In this document: in pieces, positions 5,959 through 11,863 of the stretch
Layout of the letters: the number at the start of each line of letters is the position of its first letter
Numbering within the stretch: position 1 is the first letter of the stretch
Origin: an uncultured Collinsella sp.
Lineage (GTDB): Bacteria > Actinomycetota > Coriobacteriia > Coriobacteriales > Coriobacteriaceae
Assembly: GCA_902489295.1 (NCBI GenBank)
Contig: CABTZM010000029.1
Span: 1-16,346, forward strand
Length of the DNA: 16,346 nucleotides
Reading direction: 5' to 3'
The notes under the pieces: model-generated
Told to the model about the DNA's origin: nothing
Databases searched by the model: none
What the model saw: only the letters and a program-made list of their open reading frames with translations
Program-made: the position numbers and the translations under genes

Positions 5959-6787
5959 TGATGGCCTCCTTATGGGCAGCGAAATCGGCGATGATCTGGG
6001 CATATTCCTCGTCGTTGGGCAGATGGTGATGCCAGCCGGCCTTGTCCTCCATGACGGGCGAGCCGTAGCCCTTCACCGTATTGAGGATGATGACCGTGGG
6101 CTTACCCTTGGTCTCGGCCGCAAGCGTCAGCGCGGCGTCGATGGCCTGGACGTCGTTGCCCGGAATGGACAGCACGTTCCAACCGAAGGCGGCCCAGCGC
6201 TCCTCCTGCGAGTCTTGCTTCATGACATCCTCGGTGCTGCCGCTGATCTGCAGGCGGTTGCGGTCCACGAGCGCGCACAGGTTATCGAGCTGGTAGTTGC
6301 CGCCGCTCATGGCGCCCTCCCAGACCGAGCCCTCGGCAAGCTCGCCGTCGCCCATGATGGTGTAGACGCGGTAGTCGCGACCGTCCATCTTGCCGGCGAG
6401 CGCCATGCCCACCGCCACGGGCAGGCCGTGACCGAGCGAGCCGGAGTTCATTTCGATGCCCTTGAGCTTGTTGTTGGGGTGACCGATGTAGGGACTGCCG
6501 AACTTGGAGAAGCGGGCCTTGACGTCGTCAAGATCCAGATAGCCCTCGTGGCAGAGCACCGCGTAGTAGGCCTCCATGGCGTGGCCCTTGGAGAGCACGA
6601 AGCGATCGCGGTTGGGATCGTCGACGGTCTCGGGCGAAATGTTCAGATGGTTGGCGTAGAGGGTCATGAGCGCGTCAATGACCGACATGTCGCCGCCGAT
6701 GTGGCCGCCGGCGCCGGCCATGATGATGTCGACGCAATCGCGGCGGAGGTCCCAGCGCAGGAACTCAAGCTCTTCGATAGTTGCCAT
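5951..6787 (-). CDS. Transketolase, N-terminal subunit (thiamine diphosphate-binding domain)
   Basis: A 278-residue thiamine-diphosphate-binding half of a split transketolase. The GHIGGDMS motif (28-35) with H29, SKGHA (66-70) and GSLGHG (116-121) shape the active site. The cofactor/Mg motif begins at GDGELAEG (146-153) and ends at the Asn of VDRNRLQ (174-180). Length is normal for an N-subunit. The ATG follows GAGGAG at 5 nt and starts only 2 nt after the isomerase stop codon, and the gene overlaps the C-subunit by 8 nt, so the three form one operon. The product of the isomerase and kinase is probably the donor or acceptor. A 1-deoxyxylulose-5-phosphate synthase is unlikely because the protein is split and lacks that family's length and motifs. 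Confidence 0.92.
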   Translation of the reverse strand: MATIEELEFLRWDLRRDCVDIIMAGAGGHIGGDMSVIDALMTLYANHLNISPETVDDPNRDRFVLSKGHAMEAYYAVLCHEGYLDLDDVKARFSKFGSPYIGHPNNKLKGIEMNSGSLGHGLPVAVGMALAGKMDGRDYRVYTIMGDGELAEGSVWEGAMSGGNYQLDNLCALVDRNRLQISGSTEDVMKQDSQEERWAAFGWNVLSIPGNDVQAIDAALTLAAETKGKPTVIILNTVKGYGSPVMEDKAGWHHHLPNDEEYAQIIADFAAHKEAING

Positions 6788-6789
6788 TT

Positions 6790-8190
6790 CTACTCTCCTC
6801 GCAGGTAGGCTTTGACGTCTTCTTCGATGGGGTCGTACAGATCGGGCTGGATGCCGATGTACTTACACGCCTCGTAGAGCACCGGCACCACGTTGGCGTG
6901 GATGGCCACGCAGTGGTGGATGTAGGGGCCCTCGACGATCTTGGCCTCAAGGCGCTTGAGGTTCTCGACCTCGACCCACAGGTAGGTGCCCATGCCGGCC
7001 GGGCCGTCGATGCCGCGGGCGTTGCCCAGCAGCAGCGAATACTCGCCGTTGTCGCCGTCAAAGCGGGCAAGGGTGAGGTCGCCGTGCTTGGCCTCGGCCG
7101 TCAGCGCGCCGGGGTGATCGAAGGCCAGCGGGTAGGTGAGCTTGGGCTTGACGGCCGCGCAGCTGCAGGGCCAGGGGCCGCAGTGCTGCAGCAGCTCGCC
7201 GTTCTCGTTGTCGGGATGGCGGACGGTCCAGTCGGCAAACATGCCGCGGTGACGGCCCAGGTCGGCCGCCTCGACCATGAGCGCGGTGATGGCGCCGTGA
7301 ATGTCGGTCTCGCAGACGACCGGGATACCCATCTCGTTGAGGATGGCGTTGGCGGCGCAGGGCATAATGCCCAGCTCGTCCTGCAGGGCATTCCAGCACT
7401 GGATGGCGCCGGCGCTGCAGCCGTACTTCTCGACCAGGCGCTTCATGGCAATGGCGAGGCCGGCGACCGCAGGAACCTTGTCCTCGGGGATGCAGATCTC
7501 AAAGCTGTCGGCGATGTGGGCGAGCATGTCGGCCATGGCCTGCTCGTCTGCCTGAGCGTCGCGCACAGCCTGGACAAGCTCAGTCATGGGGATGGGCGAA
7601 AGCTGGATGTTGAATTTCTCGAGCAGCTCGCCCTCGTTGCACATGGTCGACCAGAAGTCGAACGGACGGGTGGCCATCTGCAGGATGCGGGTGTGCTTGA
7701 AGGTCTTAACGACGTTGCACACGGCCAGGAAGTCCCAGACGCCGCGCTCGAACTCGGGATCGGTCAGGCGGCAGTTGGTCATGTAGGTGAAGGGGACCTG
7801 GAAGCGGCGCAGGACCTTGCCGGTGGCGAACAGGCCGCACTGGCTGTCGCGCAGGCGGGTGCCGTCGGGCTCGGGGCGCTCGTCGCGCGGACCCCACAGC
7901 AGCACGGGCAGACCGAGCTCGCGGGCAAGGCGGGCGCAGACGTACTCGGTACCAAAGTTGGCGTGGCACAGCATGATGCCGTCGACGCCCTCGGCGCGGA
8001 ACTTCTTGACGATAGGCTCGATATGGCTGTCGTCGAACAGCAGGCCCTCGTCGTTGATGTCGTCGATATCAACGATGTCGACGCCGATCTCGCGCAGACA
8101 ATCAGCCGTCAGGCCGCGGTACTTGATCGCGTCCGGCGCGCTAAAGATGCTGCGGCGCGTGGGCACAAAACCGAGCTTGATCTTATCCAT
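6790..8190 (-). CDS. L-fucose/L-arabinose isomerase family protein (sugar isomerase)
   Basis: A 466-residue cytoplasmic enzyme of the L-fucose/L-arabinose isomerase superfamily (COG2407-like), which converts aldoses to ketoses using Mn2+. Candidate metal ligands are E294 in VVCETDIHGA and D320 in MFADWT, spaced much like Glu337 and Asp361 of E. coli FucI. A C-terminal histidine in the YIHHCVAIH segment (H425, H426 or H431) would complete the site. The N-terminal part (DGIMLCHANFG at 70-80, LLWGPRDE at 97-104) is the substrate-side domain. It is shorter than FucI (about 590 residues), so it is a divergent family member whose sugar is not predictable. GGGAGG sits 6 nt before the ATG. It is first in the operon with split transketolase and FGGY kinase, behind a promoter region full of operator-like repeats. 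It could act on a pentose such as D-arabinose, xylose or apiose, or on a deoxyhexose. Confidence 0.85.
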   Translation of the reverse strand: MDKIKLGFVPTRRSIFSAPDAIKYRGLTADCLREIGVDIVDIDDINDEGLLFDDSHIEPIVKKFRAEGVDGIMLCHANFGTEYVCARLARELGLPVLLWGPRDERPEPDGTRLRDSQCGLFATGKVLRRFQVPFTYMTNCRLTDPEFERGVWDFLAVCNVVKTFKHTRILQMATRPFDFWSTMCNEGELLEKFNIQLSPIPMTELVQAVRDAQADEQAMADMLAHIADSFEICIPEDKVPAVAGLAIAMKRLVEKYGCSAGAIQCWNALQDELGIMPCAANAILNEMGIPVVCETDIHGAITALMVEAADLGRHRGMFADWTVRHPDNENGELLQHCGPWPCSCAAVKPKLTYPLAFDHPGALTAEAKHGDLTLARFDGDNGEYSLLLGNARGIDGPAGMGTYLWVEVENLKRLEAKIVEGPYIHHCVAIHANVVPVLYEACKYIGIQPDLYDPIEEDVKAYLRGE

Positions 8191-8214
8191 GTACGTCCTC
8201 CCCTAGTCACATGT

Positions 8215-8263
8215 TCAGTAAACAGACGCATGTTTCGTTTTGTTCTGTTTACTAAATGTTTTA
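8215..8263 (-). promoter_or_regulatory. Candidate LacI-type operators in front of the isomerase operon
   Basis: TCAGTAAACAGA (8215-8226) and TCTGTTTACTAA (8244-8255) are inverted copies matching at 11 of 12 positions with a 17-bp spacer. A second motif, TAAATGTTTTA (8253-8263), overlaps the latter. Both TAAACAGA and TAAATGTTT recur in front of the adjacent lacI-type gene. The location 25-73 bp before the isomerase start fits repression of its promoter; the -10 and -35 boxes are not clear-cut. Confidence 0.55.
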
Positions 8264-8297
8264 CTCTTTTGTTTAGTAGTTTAGCGCGAAATACCCG

Positions 8298-8327
8298 TAA
8301 ACGGTAGAGAAATCAGCCTAAACGGTA
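8298..8327 (-). promoter_or_regulatory. TAAACGGTA direct repeats, possible second regulator site
   Basis: TAAACGGTA occurs at 8298-8306 and 8319-8327, exactly 21 bp apart (two helical turns), followed by a related GTAAACG at 8329-8335. The repeats lie between the lacI terminator and the operator-like inverted repeat. Same-face spacing suggests an activator or a cooperative binding site, but nothing identifies the protein. Confidence 0.4.
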
Positions 8328-8355
8328 TGTAAACGTTCTGAACATACAAGGGGGA

Positions 8356-8384
8356 CAAAAAAAGAGGGTCCCGAAGGACCCTCT
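8356..8384 (-). terminator. Rho-independent terminator of the LacI regulator gene
   Basis: On the minus strand AGAGGGTCC and GGACCCTCT form a perfect 9-bp stem closed by a UUCG tetraloop and followed by seven T residues. It lies 68 bp past the repressor stop codon. It separates the repressor transcript from the isomerase operon, which must have its own promoter. Confidence 0.93.
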
Positions 8385-8451
8385 ATCTGTGACGCTCTGT
8401 GTGTCCGCCCGCAGTGCGGGCGCATCTAACGCGGGCGGTCGCCGCTCCTGC

Positions 8452-9462
8452 TTAGAGCTCGCGCACGCTCTGGCGCTCGACAAAGTAGGTCGAGACGGCC
8501 GTCTTGCAGGTATAGCTCTTGGGGTTGCGGATGTTGCCCACCAGGCGGCGTACCGCGATCTCGCCCACCTCGTGCTTAGGAACATGCACCGTGGTGAGCG
8601 GCGGATTGGAGAAGGCGCCCACGGACAGATCGTCAAAGCCGATCATCGATACGTCGTCGGGCACGCGCACGCCATGCTCGTTGAGGGCGCGCATGGCGCC
8701 CACGGCGAGCACGTCGTTCTCGGCGAAGAAGGCCGTCGGCAGGTCGTCGCGCGAGACGGTATCGAGCCAGGTGCCCATGTCGTGGTAGGCGCCCTCGAGC
8801 GTGGTGCCCAAGGTGACGCGCCATGCCGGGTTGGGCTCAAGACCCGCGTCCTCAAGCGCCTGACGGTAGCCGCGCTCGCGATCCTTAAAGTTGCGGATGC
8901 GCAGGTCGCCGGCAAGATAGCCGATCTGCTTGTGGCCTTTCTCGATGAGATGGTCGACGGCGCGCAGCACCGAGTCGGTGTTGGCGATGACCACGGCATC
9001 GAAGTACTGGCGGTCGCTCCAGCCGTCGAGCACGATCAGGTGGGCAGCGGCGTTGGCAAACAGGGCGTAGTCCTCCTCGCCCAGCTCGGTACCCATCAGC
9101 ACGATGGCGGCCGACGGATCGGCGATGAGGCCCTCGACCTGCGGGCGCACGGCGTCCAGGTCGCTAAAGTCGAGCGAGACAAAGCTCGTGCTCATGCCAT
9201 GGCGACGAGCCTGACGCTCCACGCCCTCGATGACCGCGGGATGGAAGGTGCTCTCGTCCAGGATGGCGCCCGTCTTGCGCGCGAGCACAAACTGGATGCT
9301 CTCGAGCTGCGTCGACTGCTGATAGCCGAGCGACTGCGCACACTCCAGGATGACCTTGGCGGTCTCCTCGCTCACGCTGCGCTTGCGGTTGAGCGCGTTG
9401 GACACGGTTGCGGGCGAAAAACCGGTGATACGGCTGATCTCGCGGACGCTTGCTTTAGCCAT
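8452..9462 (-). CDS. LacI-family transcriptional regulator
   Basis: A 336-residue repressor with the standard two-part layout. The N-terminal helix-turn-helix (VREISRITGFSPATVSNAL, residues 6-24) and hinge region are followed by a periplasmic-binding-protein-like sugar sensor from about residue 60. The segment IGFDDLSVGAFSNPPLTTVH near the C-terminus is typical of GalR/LacI sensors. I chose the ATG at 9462, preceded by AGGGGGAACG, over the ATG at 9477 and the longer reading to 9543, because this places the helix-turn-helix at the extreme N-terminus as in the family. It is encoded directly before the sugar isomerase operon on the same strand but has its own promoter and terminator. Shared AT-rich motifs at both promoters suggest it represses itself and that operon, released by the pathway sugar or a phosphate derivative. 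Confidence 0.93.
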   Translation of the reverse strand: MAKASVREISRITGFSPATVSNALNRKRSVSEETAKVILECAQSLGYQQSTQLESIQFVLARKTGAILDESTFHPAVIEGVERQARRHGMSTSFVSLDFSDLDAVRPQVEGLIADPSAAIVLMGTELGEEDYALFANAAAHLIVLDGWSDRQYFDAVVIANTDSVLRAVDHLIEKGHKQIGYLAGDLRIRNFKDRERGYRQALEDAGLEPNPAWRVTLGTTLEGAYHDMGTWLDTVSRDDLPTAFFAENDVLAVGAMRALNEHGVRVPDDVSMIGFDDLSVGAFSNPPLTTVHVPKHEVGEIAVRRLVGNIRNPKSYTCKTAVSTYFVERQSVREL

Positions 9463-9545
9463 CGTTCCCCCTAGCATCGGTCGCGGCCGAGCATCGTGGC
9501 TTGACCGCCCCGTGGCTCGGCAACTAAACGACCGCAAATTCAATC

Positions 9546-9591
9546 TAAACAGAATAGTAAATGTTTATTAGCTAGTTTAGCCTGTTGTCAA
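9546..9591 (-). promoter_or_regulatory. Promoter and operator of the LacI-family gene
   Basis: A consensus -35 box TTGACA lies on the minus strand (plus coordinates 9586-9591). Roughly 15-18 bp downstream is the AT-rich stretch TAATAAACATTTA, where the -10 box should be. The near-palindrome AGTAAATGTTTATT (9556-9569) overlaps this point, and TAAACAGA (9546-9553) lies just downstream. Both motifs are shared with the isomerase promoter, implying autorepression. Confidence 0.55.
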
Positions 9592-9632
9592 GCGAAGCGG
9601 CACAACTATTCCCCCAACGGGCGCATTTACTC

Positions 9633-9698
9633 GGTAGCTAATTTGGGACGTGTCTTTTTTGACTGCTTTTGCCATCGGATGATTTTTCTGGGACGGGG
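9633..9698. repeat. Rearranged copy of the GGGACGGGG repeat modules
   Basis: GGTAGCTAATTTGGGACG (9633-9650), followed by a CTTTTTTGACTG segment, matches the reverse complement of 3276-3309. ATGATTTTTCTGGGACGGGG (9679-9698) matches the reverse complement of 3337-3356. At the other locus the two modules occur in the opposite order. Here the arms needed for a hairpin are absent, so this looks like a partial or rearranged repeat in the 248-bp gap between the nucleoside hydrolase and lacI-type genes. Confidence 0.7.
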
Positions 9699-9710
9699 TG
9701 TAGGATGCAC

Positions 9711-10685
9711 TTAGCCCAGGATGCGGGCCATGCGCGTCTTGAACTCGGACAGGAAGCGCGGGGCGTCCACGGTGAGCGCCACAAGTGCGCTCTTGTCCGG
9801 ATCGGACAGGCGGTGCTCGTCGCAGATGGTGCGGCCGCGATACTCGCCGAGCAGGTCGACGCGCAGGTTGCAGCCGAGTGCACCCACAAGCGTGGGATCG
9901 ATCGCCACGGCTACGGCCAGCGGATCGTGCAGCGCGCAGCCGCCCAGGTAGGGCGCGTTCATCTCATACGAGCCAATGTAGTGCTCGACCATGCCTGCAA
10001 ACGCGCAGCCCGCCATGGTGCCCGAACCCGTCCAGCCCGCAATGTCGCGGCGCGTGAGCACCACGCGATGCGTCACATCCAGACCGACCATGGTGAGCTT
10101 GCGACCCGAGCGCAGCACCGCGTCGGCCGCCTCGGGATCGCTTGCCATGTTGGCCTCGGCGCCCGCACTCACGTTACCGGGCACGGTAAGGGCGCCACCC
10201 ATCACGACCACGCGGCCGATAGACGTCATCGCCGCCGTATCGCGCTCCAGGGCAAGCGCCAAGTTGGAGAGCGGGCTGGTCGCCACGTAGACCAGGTCGG
10301 GGCCGTAAGTGCGCGCGGCATCGATCAGGTAATCGACCGCTGCATTGCCTTCGGCCGTCGTCGCGCCCACCGGCTCATACGGCGATGCGGGCACGCTCGC
10401 GCCGCCGATACCGTTTTTGCCGTGAATGAGCGTGGTGGACGCTGGCGGCGTATAGGGCTCGTTCGCCTTAATGGGACGATCGGCACCCAGGTACACCGGA
10501 ACCTCGGGGCGACCCAGCAGATCGAGCACCGCCAGGCAGTTATGCGCCGACTGCTCGACACGCACGTTGCCAAAGCACGTGGTAATGCCGACGAGCTCCA
10601 CCTCGGGGCTCGCGATGGCATAGGCGAGCGCCATGGCGTCGTCCACACCCATATCCAGATCAAGGATCAGCTTCTTGGTTGCCAT
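9711..10685 (-). CDS. Nucleoside hydrolase (inosine-uridine preferring family)
   Basis: A 324-residue IUNH-family enzyme that cleaves the N-glycosidic bond of ribonucleosides to a free base and ribose. The calcium-binding aspartate cluster is DLDMGVDDA (D9, D11, D15, D16), a slight variant of the usual DTDPGIDDA. VMGGAL (161-166) and GAEANMASDPEAA (175-187, with E177 and N179) match the ribose-binding region, and HDP (H253, D254) supplies the C-terminal Ca2+ ligand and catalytic histidine. The ATG follows GGAG at 7 nt. It lies 30 nt downstream of the ribokinase gene on the same strand, forming a salvage pair: the hydrolase releases ribose and the kinase phosphorylates it. Whether purine or pyrimidine nucleosides are preferred cannot be told. 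Confidence 0.94.
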   Translation of the reverse strand: MATKKLILDLDMGVDDAMALAYAIASPEVELVGITTCFGNVRVEQSAHNCLAVLDLLGRPEVPVYLGADRPIKANEPYTPPASTTLIHGKNGIGGASVPASPYEPVGATTAEGNAAVDYLIDAARTYGPDLVYVATSPLSNLALALERDTAAMTSIGRVVVMGGALTVPGNVSAGAEANMASDPEAADAVLRSGRKLTMVGLDVTHRVVLTRRDIAGWTGSGTMAGCAFAGMVEHYIGSYEMNAPYLGGCALHDPLAVAVAIDPTLVGALGCNLRVDLLGEYRGRTICDEHRLSDPDKSALVALTVDAPRFLSEFKTRMARILG

Positions 10686-10715
10686 TGTTCTACTCCGCTT
10701 CTCCGTCTTTATCGT

Positions 10716-11678
10716 TTAACCAAACCATTGTTCAACTTCGGCACGCGTGGGAATCGATTGCTGAGCGCCCAGGCGCGACACCGTCACTGCCGAGGCGCGA
10801 GCACCCGCGGCCATGCACTCAAAGAGAGGCAAGCCCTGCAGTCGAGCCGCCGCAAGTGCGCCGATAAACGTATCGCCGGCAGCCGTCGTGTCGACCACCT
10901 CGCTGGAGAGCGCCGGCATACGCAGCAGCCCTCCGTCATCGCCGAGCGTAACCGATCCGGATCCGCCCAGTGTGATAACCGCGGCACCGGCGCCGTTAGC
11001 GAGCAAGGCCTTAAGCGCGGCCACGCAACTCGCGTCATCCGTGGGCAAGATGCCCGTCAGCACCTGGCACTCGGTCTCGTTGGGACAAACCAAGTCGACC
11101 GCAGGCCACGCCCCTGCCGGTAAGTCGCAGGCCGGCGCCGGATTAAAGACCGTATAGAACCCCAGCCTGTGGGCGCAAGAGAGCGCCGCGGCTGTGGCCA
11201 TCAGGTCGCATTCGCCCTGGGCGATAAAGACGCCGCCGGCTGCCGGGGCGAGGTCGCAGATATCGGCATCGAGTTCATCGGCCACTAGGTAACGCAGCGC
11301 ACAGGCCACGTCATCGCCCGTAAGCGCATGGTTGGCGCCCGGCGACAACACGATGCGGTTGTCGTTCTCGCAGCGAATGATAGTCGCGGTGCCAGTCTCC
11401 ACGTCGTCGCGACGCGCCACGAACTCAACGTCCACGCCGGCATCTTGGAGCCCCGCCACGAGCGCGTCGCCAAATGCATCGCGCCCGACGGCGCCGATCA
11501 TGCACGTGCGCGCACCCATGCGCGCGGCGGCCACAGCCTGGTTGGCACCCTTGCCGCCGGCGTTGGTGATAAAACCGCTACCGCCGACGGTCTCGCCCGC
11601 ACGCGGCATGCGCTCACACGCCACCGAAAGGTCCATGTTCATGCTGCCGAACACCGCAACGATGCCGCGATCTGCCAT
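10716..11678 (-). CDS. rbsK: Ribokinase
   Basis: A 320-residue PfkB-family sugar kinase that phosphorylates ribose to ribose-5-phosphate. GSMNMDL (11-17), AGGKGANQAVAAA (40-52), PNETE (199-203) and the C-terminal signature DTTAAGDTF (263-271, anion hole A266-G268, catalytic D269) are all those of RbsK. The start is the ATG at 11678, preceded by GAGGAGG at 5 nt; an upstream in-frame ATG at 11711 lacks such a site. It is first in the operon with the nucleoside hydrolase, so ribose freed from nucleosides is the probable substrate. No ribose ABC transporter or rbsD is present. A promoter with an overlapping palindrome lies at 11741-11770. Confidence 0.93.
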   Translation of the reverse strand: MADRGIVAVFGSMNMDLSVACERMPRAGETVGGSGFITNAGGKGANQAVAAARMGARTCMIGAVGRDAFGDALVAGLQDAGVDVEFVARRDDVETGTATIIRCENDNRIVLSPGANHALTGDDVACALRYLVADELDADICDLAPAAGGVFIAQGECDLMATAAALSCAHRLGFYTVFNPAPACDLPAGAWPAVDLVCPNETECQVLTGILPTDDASCVAALKALLANGAGAAVITLGGSGSVTLGDDGGLLRMPALSSEVVDTTAAGDTFIGALAAARLQGLPLFECMAAGARASAVTVSRLGAQQSIPTRAEVEQWFG

Positions 11679-11740
11679 GGAAACCTCCTCATCTGCGGGC
11701 TTTACACCCACCGTCGGCCGTCAATCGTATGCTTTCGCAC

Positions 11741-11770
11741 TCTATAACTTTAGTTCACTTTGATGTGAAC
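11741..11770 (-). promoter_or_regulatory. Ribokinase operon promoter with overlapping operator palindrome
   Basis: On the minus strand TTCACA (plus 11764-11769) and TATAGA (plus 11741-11746) are spaced 17 bp apart, a good match to -35 and -10 boxes. GTTCAC (11753-11758) and GTGAAC (11765-11770) form an inverted repeat with a 6-bp centre that covers the -35 box, where a repressor would block polymerase. The predicted leader is about 55 nt. No regulator gene for it is in the window. Confidence 0.55.
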
Positions 11771-11818
11771 GACCGCTTGAGGTTGCGCCAGCAGCAAGCA
11801 TTCACAGGAGCGGGCAGC

Positions 11819-11824
11819 TACAAT
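11819..11824 (+). promoter_or_regulatory. Possible -10 box for the acyltransferase gene
   Basis: TACAAT matches the -10 consensus at five of six positions, 40 bp before the start codon. I see no good -35 box at the proper distance, so this is a weak call. Confidence 0.3.
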
Positions 11825-11863
11825 GAATACATGCTGATTATTCTCGTCATTGGATGATGTTTT

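Noticed and set aside
6781..8307. Long plus-strand frame opposite the isomerase
   Set aside because: Antisense shadow: the minus-strand reading has a good ribosome site, operon spacing and family motifs, while this frame has none.
9669..11123. Long plus-strand frame opposite nucleoside hydrolase and ribokinase
   Set aside because: It spans two clearly assigned genes and their gap, and gives an Arg/His-rich sequence without domain.
11831..11857. Eight-codon ORF (MLIILVIG) just before the acyltransferase, possible leader peptide
   Set aside because: No properly spaced ribosome site and no attenuator-like hairpins between it and the main gene; likely chance.
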